Shown here: positions 30,865 to 39,332 of the stretch, piece by piece
How the letters are laid out: every line of letters begins with the position of its first letter
How positions within the stretch are numbered: position 1 is the first letter of the stretch
Source of the DNA: Xinfangfangia pollutisoli
Lineage (GTDB): Bacteria; Pseudomonadota; Alphaproteobacteria; Rhodobacterales; Rhodobacteraceae
Assembly: GCF_020179405.1 (NCBI RefSeq)
Contig: NZ_JAICBZ010000003.1
Coordinates: 102,925-166,924, forward strand
Direction of reading: 5' to 3'
DNA length: 64,000 nt
Notes under the pieces: generated by a model
The model's database searches: none
What the model saw: the letters and a program-made list of their open reading frames with translations, nothing else
Told to the model about the DNA's origin: nothing
Position numbers and translations under genes: made by a program

Positions 30865-32789
30865 CCCTTCCCCTCCAGATACCGCCGCTTCGCCTCTTCC
30901 GCCCGCTGCATGTCCCGCACCATCGCGGAAATCGCCGCCTCGTCCGACTTGTCGGCATAGCGGAATTCGCTGTCGGCGTAGCGGTTGATCTCCTGGATCA
31001 CCATCTCGACCGTGATCGGGCTCATCAGCCCTTTGATCATCGAAAGCTTCTCGTCATAGGGCTTGAACAGGAACAGGTCGGGGTTTTCCATCCATGCGTC
31101 GGGCAATTCGAAATCCATCGCCCGGACCTTGACCGCATCGGTGATGTTCTTGATCGCACGCCCGGTGAACCGCGCATCGGCCTCTTGGATCGCCTTCAGA
31201 TAGGCGCCGATCTTGGCCAGACTATCCAGCCGCCCCGTCTCGGCCTCGACCCGCTGCCACACTTTCACCAGCCCTTCTTCATGCGGGCGGGAATGGCCTT
31301 CGAAACTGGCGGCAACGGCCTTCTTGATTTCCTGCGCGGCGAAAAGCTGGTGGTCGCCCAAGGGGATCTGGTGGTTCTTGCCCAGAAGCAGCGCCAGAAT
31401 GTCGATGTAATCGTCCTTGGTCTGCGGCCCATCCACCAGGAACCGCGCGCCGGCCCGCTGGCGCAGGGCGTCGTCGACATTCTCGGGGTAGTTGGAAAAC
31501 ATCCCAAAGGTGCAATTGCCGCGCACCACCGTGCCCGCCCCGGCGAAGGCGCCCATGAACACCGCCGTCACCTCTTGCTGGCCGGCCGAAGACTGCCGGT
31601 CGCCGCGCTTGCCCGCCACCTGGTCGATATCGTCGATCGTGCCGAAACCGATCACGCCAGGGTCCACAACCGCGTCGATGAAGGCCTTGGCGTTCTGGCC
31701 CGACTTGCCCTGATAGCTGTCGATCTGGTCGATACTGAAATTCCGGTACAGGAACGGATAGCCCGCCACCTTGCAGTAATCGTTCAGCAAGCCGGCCATC
31801 ATCTGGATCAGCGTGGTCTTGCCGGTGCCCGGCGCGCCATCGCCCATGAAGGTGAAGATGAAGCCACCCAGTTCGGCGAACGGGTTCAACCGGCGCTCGA
31901 AATCATAGGCCATCAGCATCTTGGCCAGCTTCATCGACTGGTACTTGGCGATGTGGTTGCCCACCACCTCATGCGGGGACTTGAAGGCCATGGTCAGCGC
32001 GCCGCCCTTGGCCGCCCGCGCCGGGGTGAAGCCGGAAATCGTCAGCCCCTCGGCCTCGACCTTCCAGCTGGCGGTCTTGAACGGCCCGACCCGGGCCGCG
32101 GCATCGGCCCGCAGGGCGACCTTCTTCATCAGCGCCTCGCAGAAGGCCATGACCGTGGCCACCAGCCGGCCCTCATCCGCGGCGAAGGTGGCGATGTCCT
32201 GGTCCAACTCCCACAAGGCGCCCTGCAGGGCCAGGGGCGGATTGTCGGTCAACACCTCCTCGACCTCGCCGATCTCGACCGTGACGGATCCCATGTGCCC
32301 GGCCAGAAGATAGGCCGTCGCATTGGCAAAGGTGAACAGCACCGCCAGCGCCTCGGCCGCCAGCAATTCGGTGAATTCGGCGCGCCGCCCCTCGGGCAAC
32401 CGCCCCTCAAGATTGGCCTTTTTCAGCTCGGCCAGCCCCGATTGCGCCGACAGCTGCTCGCCCAGCGCCAGCGCAATCGCCAGCCCGCGCCGCAACCCGC
32501 CCAGGACCGAGGCCTGCAGCGGCGAGACCAGCCCGTCCCCCAGCCCCTCGACCCGCTCGGCCAGGCGCACACCGCCCGGCCGCGCCGTCGACCGCGCCGC
32601 CATGCCCACGACGGTTGACCGGAACCGCGGCCGCGCGCCGATGCCGGGCGAGCGTTCCACCCCTGGCTCGGGCGCCGTCGCGGTGGCCAGCCGCGGCGCA
32701 TGGTCGAACCCGGTCAGCAACCCCAGTGCGGCGTCATACTGCGCCCGGATCGCCTCTTCCTTCAATTCCATCGTGTCGCGCGTGTTCAT
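30861..32789 (-). CDS. AAA family ATPase
   Basis: This ATPase of about 642 residues has a long N-terminal region (1-300) of unknown fold and one AAA module. Walker A is GDGAPGTGKTTL (about 317-328), Walker B is IGFGTIDDID (about 385; DD replaces the usual DE), and a sensor region CTFGMFSNYPENVDDALRQR in overlapping pieces resembles the arginine-finger area. No membrane span is clear. ATG 32789 (MNTRDTMELK) has GGAGGG just before it. It is the central enzyme of the minus-strand cluster and probably remodels a protein complex together with the DUF6384-like and TelA-like products. Confidence 0.9.
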   Translation of the reverse strand: MNTRDTMELKEEAIRAQYDAALGLLTGFDHAPRLATATAPEPGVERSPGIGARPRFRSTVVGMAARSTARPGGVRLAERVEGLGDGLVSPLQASVLGGLRRGLAIALALGEQLSAQSGLAELKKANLEGRLPEGRRAEFTELLAAEALAVLFTFANATAYLLAGHMGSVTVEIGEVEEVLTDNPPLALQGALWELDQDIATFAADEGRLVATVMAFCEALMKKVALRADAAARVGPFKTASWKVEAEGLTISGFTPARAAKGGALTMAFKSPHEVVGNHIAKYQSMKLAKMLMAYDFERRLNPFAELGGFIFTFMGDGAPGTGKTTLIQMMAGLLNDYCKVAGYPFLYRNFSIDQIDSYQGKSGQNAKAFIDAVVDPGVIGFGTIDDIDQVAGKRGDRQSSAGQQEVTAVFMGAFAGAGTVVRGNCTFGMFSNYPENVDDALRQRAGARFLVDGPQTKDDYIDILALLLGKNHQIPLGDHQLFAAQEIKKAVAASFEGHSRPHEEGLVKVWQRVEAETGRLDSLAKIGAYLKAIQEADARFTGRAIKNITDAVKVRAMDFELPDAWMENPDLFLFKPYDEKLSMIKGLMSPITVEMVIQEINRYADSEFRYADKSDEAAISAMVRDMQRAEEAKRRYLEGKG

Positions 32790-32833
32790 CGAACCCTCCA
32801 GCCGGTCGCCCGGCACAAACCTTCGCCTCCGGC

Positions 32834-32905
32834 GGGGATATTTTCACAGAGAGGAAGGCCGAACCCGATCTTGCCGGCTGCCTTCCTCTCTGCCCAAATA
32901 TCCCG
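32834..32905. repeat. Inverted pair of a 26-bp intergenic repeat
   Basis: GGATATTTTCACAGAGAGG with GAAGGC (32834-32859) faces its near-perfect complement at 32880-32905, separated by 20 bases. RNA from either strand could fold into a long stem. A third copy, in the orientation of the second, lies at 38000-38024. All are followed or preceded by GGGG/CCCC runs. It sits in the 154-base gap between the AAA and DUF6384-like genes and may act as a terminator or attenuator. Confidence 0.7.
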
Positions 32906-32943
32906 GGGTCCGGGGCAGCGCGCCCCGGGGCTTTCCACCCATG

Positions 32944-34071
32944 TCAGCGGGCGGGAATAAGCCGACCCCCCGCCCCCACCACGAATTTCCGGATCCCCCG
33001 CAGCCCGGCCGGGTCCTGCTCCACCAGCACCTGATAGGGCCGTTCGGGCAGGATGATCATCCGCTCCAATGTCGTCGTCCCGGTATCCGCGCCGGTCAGC
33101 GGGTCCAGCTTGTAGACCTGCCGCGTGCGCGACGAGAACCAGCCGTCCTTCACCGCCTCTTCCCGGTCCGAGACCAGATCCTCGACCGTCCAGACCAGGG
33201 CCCAGTCCTGCCCCTCGGGCGCGCGGGCATCTTCCAGCACTTTCGAGATCGGGCCGGATTGCAGGGTGAAACTGGCCGAATACATCGGACCCAGGGTGAT
33301 CCGTCGCAGGCGTTTGGGGTGCAACCCCTCGAAATCCTGGTCAAAGCCGGTGGCGATGGTCAGCAGTTTCAGCCCGCCCAGCGACTGGGCCAGCAGCTTC
33401 TGCTGCACGGGGGGCCAACGGTAATCGTCATTCGGCAGGGGCTTCTTGCCGGAATCCTCGACATCCATCAGATAGACGACCGGCAGGTTGACCTGGGCGT
33501 CCCAGACCGCCCAATGCACCAGATAGCGCCGCCGGTCGCCCACCTGCGCAATCCATTGCGCATCCGGGTCATTCCTGGCCCAGAAGATGCCGCCCGCCTT
33601 CAGCGCCTCGAAATACAGCCGTTGCGACAGGGCGTATTGCAGGCCTGCGGGCAGTTTCAACTCGCCCACGATGGTGCGGATCATCCGGTCCTTCAGTTCC
33701 GCTTCCGAGGCCATCCCGGCCAGATGCTTGTCGGCCTGCGCCGCGTCCAGCGCCATGACCATCAATTCCTGCGCGACCGGAAAGCCCGATTCATGCCGGT
33801 CGATGGTCAGCCGCGGCGCGCCCTCGGCCCGGCCGGTCATGAGGTATTTGTGGTTCAAGGCCCGGAAGGTGCCGATCACCCCGGCCAGATAGCTGCCCAG
33901 CACCCGCGCCTCGCTGCGGCTGAGCGCGCCTTCGCCCTCGATCTCGGCCGCGACGCGGCCCAGATAGGAACCGATCTCGGCGAATTTGGCGAAATATCGC
34001 CGGGCCAGCTCGGGCTCGTAAAGCTCGGCATGATCCGACGTAAGTTGCTCCTTGACCGAATTGTCAGACAT
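32944..34071 (-). CDS. DUF6384-like protein
   Basis: This 375-residue soluble protein resembles the DUF6384 family found beside AAA ATPases in Rhodobacterales; function unknown. It starts MSDNSVKEQLTSDHAELYEP, has a helical first half and a beta-rich second half with a tryptophan pair (YLVHWAVWDAQVNLPVVYLMD). No catalytic motif is recognised. Its ATG overlaps the stop of the small secreted protein upstream by one base. It is separated from the AAA gene by the inverted repeat at 32834-32905. Confidence 0.78.
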   Translation of the reverse strand: MSDNSVKEQLTSDHAELYEPELARRYFAKFAEIGSYLGRVAAEIEGEGALSRSEARVLGSYLAGVIGTFRALNHKYLMTGRAEGAPRLTIDRHESGFPVAQELMVMALDAAQADKHLAGMASEAELKDRMIRTIVGELKLPAGLQYALSQRLYFEALKAGGIFWARNDPDAQWIAQVGDRRRYLVHWAVWDAQVNLPVVYLMDVEDSGKKPLPNDDYRWPPVQQKLLAQSLGGLKLLTIATGFDQDFEGLHPKRLRRITLGPMYSASFTLQSGPISKVLEDARAPEGQDWALVWTVEDLVSDREEAVKDGWFSSRTRQVYKLDPLTGADTGTTTLERMIILPERPYQVLVEQDPAGLRGIRKFVVGAGGRLIPAR

Positions 34072-34373
34072 CAGTCAGCGCTCGGGGGGGTGACGTACCA
34101 GCACTCATCGGTTGTTTCGGCAGATGATGCATAGAGTGTGCGTCGGCAGAGCAACCGCCGCGCTTCTGTTTCAGAATGCCACGAAGTTTGCAGGTACGGC
34201 CTTTCCGTCTTGGAGTAGACATAGGCATAGAGGCCCTGCTTCCAGCCAAATTTCTCGGCTGTCTGAGAAGTCAAAACATCCGGTGCCTTTTCCCGCTTTG
34301 CAGGTTCGGCTGCGGCGCAGCTGCAGGTCGACAGGAACGCGGCAGTCACTGCGAGGGCTCGCCGACCTCGCAT
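34071..34373 (-). CDS. Small secreted cysteine-containing protein
   Basis: This 100-residue protein has a signal peptide (MRGRRALAVTAAFLSTCSCAAAEP) and a short mature domain with two cysteines (LLCRRTLYAS and TDECWYVTP) that may form a periplasmic disulfide. GGGGA lies 5 bases before ATG 34373. Base composition is lower in G+C than neighbouring genes, similar in kind to the gene at 30112-30864. It sits tightly between the TelA-like and DUF6384-like genes, two bases after one stop and sharing a base with the next start. Confidence 0.65.
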   Translation of the reverse strand: MRGRRALAVTAAFLSTCSCAAAEPAKREKAPDVLTSQTAEKFGWKQGLYAYVYSKTERPYLQTSWHSETEARRLLCRRTLYASSAETTDECWYVTPPSAD

Positions 34374-34374
34374 T

Positions 34375-35445
34375 TCATTCCCCATAGGCGTTCTTGTCAT
34401 GCTTCTCGACGATCTGGGCAAAGCGGCGGGCGAAGCGTTCATCCGCCTTGGCCTTGTCTTCCAGGATCTTGCGGGCAAAGACCATGTGCCCCTCATGCGC
34501 TTCCAGCATGTCGGCCATCTTGGCATTGGTGGCCGCACCGATCCCGGCCATGGCGGCCTGCGCCTCCTGGTCGGTCTTCACCCCGATCTCGTTGATCCGG
34601 TGCGCGACATCCTGCTGCTGGGCCGTCTTCAAGCTGCTGCTCAGCGCGTCATACAGCACCACCCGCTGCTTGGTGTCGGTCTGCAGCTTGTTGATCAGCA
34701 CCAGCTGGGTCGCGGCCTGATTGGTCAGGCTGTCAACCCAGGTCTTGCCCTTTTCGATATAGCGCTCCAGCGTCTGGCTGCGCGCCAGCTTCACCTGTTC
34801 ATCCTGCACCAGCGCATTGTGCTTGGCATTCAGGGTAGCCAGTTCCGTCTCAAGCTTCGTCCGCGCCGCGGCATCCATCTCGACCGAGATCTTGTTCTCC
34901 AACTCGATCAGCTGGGGGTCCATCGCGGCAATCTCCTTGCGCACCGCTTCCAGCGCCTCGACCGTCGCCTCGCGGTCGGACAAGGTGCCCGAAAGGTTCG
35001 CCTCGACCCGCGATTTCTGCACGTTCAGCATTTCCAGCTGGCCCTGCAGCAGCTTCACGATCACATCCGATTTCGAGATCAGATCCTGCAGCTTGTCGTC
35101 GATGCTGGCATCGCGCAGCCGTTCCTGCCGCATCGATTCCGCTTTCGCGCCCGAGAAGATGCCGACGAAGCTTTCCCAGCCGGTCTTCGTCCGCATCTCG
35201 TCGAAATCCTTGGAGAAGGCGGCGGTCACATCGTCAAGCCCCATGATCAGCTCGGCGATATTGGCGTTCATCACTTCGGTATGCTTGTGCACATCTTCCA
35301 GCGTGGCGTTTTCCACATCCAGCGTCACGCCTTCATCCGCCCGCAGCCGGGCCGCCTCGATCGTCGCGGTGATCGAGGAAATCTTTGCCTGCGCCGCCTG
35401 GACCTGCTTTTGGCTTTCCAGAATCTGTGCCTCGAAATCGGCCAT
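34375..35445 (-). CDS. TelA-like coiled-coil protein
   Basis: This 356-residue protein is almost entirely helical and charged, with long heptad patterns (about 1-60, 120-260 and 290-350). It resembles the TelA/toxic anion resistance proteins in its overall layout; the family assignment is tentative. There is no signal peptide or membrane segment. ATG 35445 (MADFEAQILESQ) has CAGGAGGG 4 to 5 bases before it. It is the first gene of the minus-strand cluster and shares a 121-base upstream region with the divergent M20 peptidase gene. Confidence 0.78.
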   Translation of the reverse strand: MADFEAQILESQKQVQAAQAKISSITATIEAARLRADEGVTLDVENATLEDVHKHTEVMNANIAELIMGLDDVTAAFSKDFDEMRTKTGWESFVGIFSGAKAESMRQERLRDASIDDKLQDLISKSDVIVKLLQGQLEMLNVQKSRVEANLSGTLSDREATVEALEAVRKEIAAMDPQLIELENKISVEMDAAARTKLETELATLNAKHNALVQDEQVKLARSQTLERYIEKGKTWVDSLTNQAATQLVLINKLQTDTKQRVVLYDALSSSLKTAQQQDVAHRINEIGVKTDQEAQAAMAGIGAATNAKMADMLEAHEGHMVFARKILEDKAKADERFARRFAQIVEKHDKNAYGE

Positions 35446-35487
35446 CGCGCCCTCCTGAGCTGCGGGGTCACCCCTAAATCGCATCTT

Positions 35488-35508
35488 GATGTAATATCGG
35501 GTTACATC
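35488..35508. promoter_or_regulatory. Palindromic site between divergent genes
   Basis: GATGTAA and TTACATC form a perfect inverted repeat around a 7-base spacer. It lies 43 bases from the TelA-like start and 59 bases from the M20 peptidase start. It looks like an operator; the regulator is not known. Confidence 0.5.
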
Positions 35509-35566
35509 CGTTCCAGTGGGGAATTCTGATTGCCTGCGCCCCCTTGCGCAAGGCAGAATCGGGATC

Positions 35567-36847
35567 ATGGACGATGCCCCCCTGCTTGCCGAAATCGCCC
35601 GGCGGCGCGATGCGCTGGTCGGGCTGACCCAGGATCTGATCCGCATTCCCACCGTGAACCCGTCGGGCCGCGACTATCGGCGCATCTGCGACTATCTGGC
35701 CGAACGGCTGCTGGCCCAGGGCTGGGACGTGCAGCTGATCCGCGCAACCGGCGCGCCCGGCGATTGCGAGGCTTTTCCGCGCTGGAACATGGTGGCACGG
35801 TTTCAGAACGGACCCGGGCCCTGCCTGCATTTCAACGGCCATCACGATGTGGTCGAACCCGGCCAGGGCTGGAGCCGCGATCCGTTCGGCGCCCAGATCG
35901 AGGGCGACCGGATCTATGGCCGCGGCGCCTGCGACATGAAGGGCGGCCTCGCCGCCGCCGTGATCGCGGCCGAGGCCTTTCTGGCCACCTGCCCCGATTT
36001 CCGCGGCGCGGTGGAAATCTCGGCCACCGCCGATGAGGAATCGGGCGGCTATGGCGGCGTGGCCTATCTGGCCGAGCAGGGGTTTTTCGCGCCCGACCGG
36101 GTCAGCCATGTCATCATCCCCGAACCCCTGCACAAGGACCGGATCTGCCTGGGCCATCGCGGCGTCTGGTGGGCCGAGGTGGAAACCAAGGGCCGCATCG
36201 CCCATGGCTCGATGCCCTTTCTGGGCGATTCCGCGATCCGGCATATGGGGGCGGTGCTGGAAGAGATCGAGGCGCGGCTTTACCCGCTGCTGGCCAGCCG
36301 GGTGACCGCGATGCCGGTGGTGCCGGAAGGCGCGCGGCACTCGACGCTGAACATCAACTCGATCCATGGCGGCCAGGTCGAGCCGCAGCCGGGCGACACC
36401 TCGCTGCCCGCGCCCTGCGTCGCCGACAGCTGCCGGATCGTGCTGGACCGCCGCTTCCTGATCGAAGAGGGCCTGGGCCAGGTGAAATCGGAAATCCGCA
36501 GCCTGCTGGACGGGATCGCCGCCCGGCGGGCGGATTTCCGCTATGAGATCCGCGATCTGTTCGAGGTCGAGCCGGTGATGACCGATCGCGAGGCGCCAGT
36601 GGCTGCCGCGACCGCGCGGGCGATCGCCCGGGTTCTGGCCCGACACCCGCAATTCGTGGCCTCGCCCGGAACCTATGATCAGAAGCATATCGACCGGATC
36701 GGGCGGCTGAAGAACTGCATCGCCTATGGGCCGGGCCTGCTGCATCTGGCGCATCAGCCCGACGAATGGGTGGGGATCGGCGACATGATGGACAGCGCCC
36801 GGGTCATGGCGCTGGTGCTGGCCGACCTGCTGGCGCCGGCCCGGTAG
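35567..36847 (+). CDS. M20 family metallopeptidase (acetylornithine deacetylase/DapE-like)
   Basis: This 426-residue zinc hydrolase has the M20 metal and catalytic motifs in order: FNGHHDVVE (metal His and catalytic Asp), GRGACDMKGG (bridging Asp) and ATADEESGGYGG (catalytic Glu pair). The dimerisation domain follows at about residues 190-320, with EPLHKDRI and the loop containing TLNINSIHGG. The last metal ligand is probably the late His in HLAHQPDEWV. Length fits acetylornithine deacetylase or succinyl-diaminopimelate desuccinylase relatives; the true substrate is unclear. ATG 35567 (MDDAPLLAE) is chosen to exclude a non-conserved N-terminal stretch. Confidence 0.9.
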   Translation: MDDAPLLAEIARRRDALVGLTQDLIRIPTVNPSGRDYRRICDYLAERLLAQGWDVQLIRATGAPGDCEAFPRWNMVARFQNGPGPCLHFNGHHDVVEPGQGWSRDPFGAQIEGDRIYGRGACDMKGGLAAAVIAAEAFLATCPDFRGAVEISATADEESGGYGGVAYLAEQGFFAPDRVSHVIIPEPLHKDRICLGHRGVWWAEVETKGRIAHGSMPFLGDSAIRHMGAVLEEIEARLYPLLASRVTAMPVVPEGARHSTLNINSIHGGQVEPQPGDTSLPAPCVADSCRIVLDRRFLIEEGLGQVKSEIRSLLDGIAARRADFRYEIRDLFEVEPVMTDREAPVAAATARAIARVLARHPQFVASPGTYDQKHIDRIGRLKNCIAYGPGLLHLAHQPDEWVGIGDMMDSARVMALVLADLLAPAR

Positions 36848-36854
36848 GCCCCGG

Positions 36855-37943
36855 CTACAGAAGATGCCCCGATTTCGCGGCCTTGACCGCCAGATAGGCG
36901 GCATTCTCGGCCGTCCGGCCCACTTTCAGCGGCACCCGCTCCACCACCTGCAAACCGCAGCTTTCCAGCATCGCCACCTTGCGCGGGTTGTTGGTCAGAA
37001 GCCGGACCGAGGTGAAGCCCAACCGGCGCAGCAACTCGGCGCCGATGCGGAAATCGCGCTCGTCATCTTCAAAGCCCAGCCGGTGATTGGCCTCGACCGT
37101 GTCGAACCCCTGATCCTGCAGGCTATAGGCGCGCATCTTGTTGGCCAGGCCGATGCCGCGGCCTTCCTGGTTCAGATACAACAGCACGCCCGCGCCTTCC
37201 TCGCCCATCTGTGCCAGGGCGGCATGCAGCTGCGGGCCGCAATCGCATTTCAGACTGCCCAGCACATCGCCGGTGAAACAGGCCGAATGCAGCCGCGCCA
37301 GCACCGGCCGGGCCCGGTCGGGACTGCCCACCTCGATCGCATAATGCTCGTCCCCGCCATCGTCGGGGCGGAAGATATGCACCCGGCCCTGCCCCGCCAG
37401 CGCCATGGGCAGGCGGGCGGCCACCACCTCGTCCAGGGGCGACAGGCGCGCCAGTTCCGGGGCGATCTCGTCCAGCGTCAGCAGGGTCAACCCATGGCTT
37501 GCCGCCTGGGCCAGCGGCGCGTCGATGCGCACCAGAACCGCCGCCGGCAAAAGCCGTGCCGATTTCGCCAGGGCCAGAGCGGCGCGATGCAGCGCCGGGC
37601 TGCCGTCGCGGATCGGGCGCAGGGGGCCCTTCAGCGGCACGCGCAGATCATCGGCCGGATCGGCCAGCGCGGTCAGCCAGTCGACGCCCACGCCCCCCGG
37701 CACCGCCGCCCGCAACAGATCGCCGTCATAGGGCGGGGTCTTCAGCGTCTCGGCCCGCCGCGCCGTCACCGCCAGCTCCACCGGACCCAGCGCCCGCAGC
37801 GCCGCCAGCCGCTCGGGCGCCAACGCCTCGACCGCCACGGCCAGCACGCCACCGCCCTCGCCCGCCAACACGACCGGCACGCCCATGCGCAGGTCGCCCC
37901 GCGCCCGCGCCAGCCGTTCCACGATGCTCAGACCCAATCCCAA
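36855..37943 (-). CDS. ribA: GTP cyclohydrolase II with divergent N-terminal domain
   Basis: This 362-residue protein carries a GTP cyclohydrolase II domain at about residues 165-362, catalysing the first step of riboflavin synthesis. The zinc cysteines lie in [15 protein letters not shown], the substrate loop in [16 protein letters not shown] and the conserved TNNPRK follows. The N-terminal 160 residues take the place of a RibB (DHBP synthase) domain but lack its recognisable acidic motif. The start is a TTG with GAGAGG before it. It converges on the M20 peptidase gene. Confidence 0.93.
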   Translation of the reverse strand: MGLGLSIVERLARARGDLRMGVPVVLAGEGGGVLAVAVEALAPERLAALRALGPVELAVTARRAETLKTPPYDGDLLRAAVPGGVGVDWLTALADPADDLRVPLKGPLRPIRDGSPALHRAALALAKSARLLPAAVLVRIDAPLAQAASHGLTLLTLDEIAPELARLSPLDEVVAARLPMALAGQGRVHIFRPDDGGDEHYAIEVGSPDRARPVLARLHSACFTGDVLGSLKCDCGPQLHAALAQMGEEGAGVLLYLNQEGRGIGLANKMRAYSLQDQGFDTVEANHRLGFEDDERDFRIGAELLRRLGFTSVRLLTNNPRKVAMLESCGLQVVERVPLKVGRTAENAAYLAVKAAKSGHLL

Positions 37944-37999
37944 TGCGCACCTCTCGCTTTCCCATCTAAGCCCTTCCGTCCCGACAGGGAACCGGGCTG

Positions 38000-38028
38000 G
38001 CCTTCCTCTCTGTACAAATATCCCGGGG
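38000..38028. repeat. Third copy of the intergenic repeat
   Basis: GCCTTCCTCTCTGTACAAAT followed by ATCCCGGGG repeats the right arm of the element at 32880-32905 with two base changes, and is followed by the same GGGGCAGCGCCCC-type hairpin. It lies in the 251-base gap between ribA and the response regulator gene. Confidence 0.65.
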
Positions 38029-38194
38029 GGGGCCGCAGGCGGGGGGCAGCGCCCCCCTTCTGCCGCCGCCGATGACAGAGCTGAAACAAACCCCCTCGCC
38101 CCGACACGAGCCTGTGAGAAGCCTGTCGCAAATCTTGCGCGCTTCGTGAACGGGGCGCATCTCCAGCCCAGGACCGAAACCTGGAGGCCCGAAG

Positions 38195-38881
38195 ATGGCT
38201 CAGCTGCGCAAGATCCTGCTCGTGGACGATGACGACGACCTGCGCGAGGCGCTGTCGGAACAATTGGTGATGACCGAAGATTTCGATGTCTTCGAAGCGC
38301 GCACCGGCGCCGAGGGAATGGAAAAGGCCAAGGCCGCGATCTACGATCTGGTGATCCTGGATGTCGGCCTGCCCGACACCGACGGGCGCGAATTGTGCCG
38401 GCGGATGCGGAAATCGGGGGTCAAATGCCCGATCATGATCCTGACCGGCCATGACACCGATGCCGATACGATCCTTGGCCTTGATTCGGGCGCCAATGAC
38501 TATGTCACCAAGCCCTTCAAGTTCCCGGTGCTGCTGGCCCGCATCCGCGCCCAGCTGCGCACCCATGAACAATCGGAAGACGCGGTCTTCCAGCTTGGCC
38601 CCTATACGTTCCGCCCCGCCCAGAAACTGCTGCTGGACGAGAAGGAAAAGAAGATCCGCCTGACGGAAAAAGAGACCAACATCCTGAAATTCCTGTATCG
38701 CGCCCAGACCGGCGTGGTGGCGCGGGATGTGCTGCTGCATGAGGTCTGGGGCTATAATGCCGGCGTGACCACCCATACGCTGGAAACCCATATCTACCGC
38801 CTGCGCCAGAAGATCGAGCCCGATCCTTCCAATGCGCGGCTGCTGGTGACCGAAAGCGGCGGTTACAGACTTGTTGCCTGA
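38195..38881 (+). CDS. OmpR-family response regulator
   Basis: This 228-residue regulator has a receiver domain (acidic pocket VDDDDD at 10-15, phospho-acceptor D56 in [10 protein letters not shown]84 in ILTGHD, K106 in VTKPFK) and a winged-helix DNA-binding domain from about residue 130 ([15 protein letters not shown], then [15 protein letters not shown]). No kinase gene is adjacent, so it is an orphan. Its size resembles CenR-type envelope regulators of this family, but identity is not established. It is followed by two candidate small RNA genes. Confidence 0.93.
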   Translation: MAQLRKILLVDDDDDLREALSEQLVMTEDFDVFEARTGAEGMEKAKAAIYDLVILDVGLPDTDGRELCRRMRKSGVKCPIMILTGHDTDADTILGLDSGANDYVTKPFKFPVLLARIRAQLRTHEQSEDAVFQLGPYTFRPAQKLLLDEKEKKIRLTEKETNILKFLYRAQTGVVARDVLLHEVWGYNAGVTTHTLETHIYRLRQKIEPDPSNARLLVTESGGYRLVA

Positions 38882-38974
38882 CCGTCAGAGTTCTGCTGGA
38901 TTCACCGGCTATTAACCGCTTGCGACGACACTGTGGGCAGGTTGCTCAGCCGTCCTTTCTTTGCCATCCCCTTG

Positions 38975-39043
38975 CCGTGTCGGGGTCATGACACGGCTCC
39001 TCCCTGTTGGACTGGCCGGGCCTCGTGCCCGGCCGTTTTTTTT
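38975..39043 (+). ncRNA. Candidate small RNA 1 with intrinsic terminator
   Basis: A 7-bp hairpin (CCGTGTC/GACACGG with an 8-base loop, 38975-38996) is followed by a pyrimidine-rich linker CTCCTCCCTGTTGGACT and a strong terminator (GGCCGGGC/GCCCGGCC, then eight T, 39014-39043). The linker could pair with Shine-Dalgarno sequences. It lies in the 451-base gap 38882-39332, which has no protein gene I can support. The 5' end is inferred. It could instead be only the 3' UTR and terminator of the response regulator gene. Confidence 0.5.
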
Positions 39044-39163
39044 CGCGGTGCGCAAGGGGGCGGCGCGAATAATCAATCAAGGGTTGTGGCATAAAATCAT
39101 CGCTGCATCAGAATTGCGCAGGCCCCTCTGCTGTGACCGCCAATCCATGTTATCTTTTCCGGA

Positions 39164-39224
39164 CCTCCCTGTTGGACTAGCCCGGGTCGTGCGCCGTAAT
39201 TCGTGCGCCCCCGGGCTTTCTTTT
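39164..39224 (+). ncRNA. Candidate small RNA 2 with intrinsic terminator
   Basis: The box CCTCCCTGTTGGACT (39164-39178) is repeated exactly from candidate 1 and is again followed directly by a hairpin and T-rich tail (AGCCCGGG/CCCGGGCT, 39179-39217, then TTCTTTT). The stem has a larger internal part with two GTGCGCC segments. The 5' end is not defined. Shared box and layout suggest a duplicated RNA family. Confidence 0.45.
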
Positions 39225-39332
39225 GCGCAGGCCACGGCGCCGCGCCCCAACACGGCCGCATCCGGGGCTTCCCTTTTGCCGCCTGCCTGCCTAGGGTCGC
39301 GGCCCCGACCGCCCTTGCCAAGGCCCCTGCTC

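Noticed and set aside
38961..39332. N-terminal extension of xthA across the intergenic region
   Set aside because: It would cross two intrinsic terminators, and the conserved enzyme begins at MPFTLATWNINS (39333).
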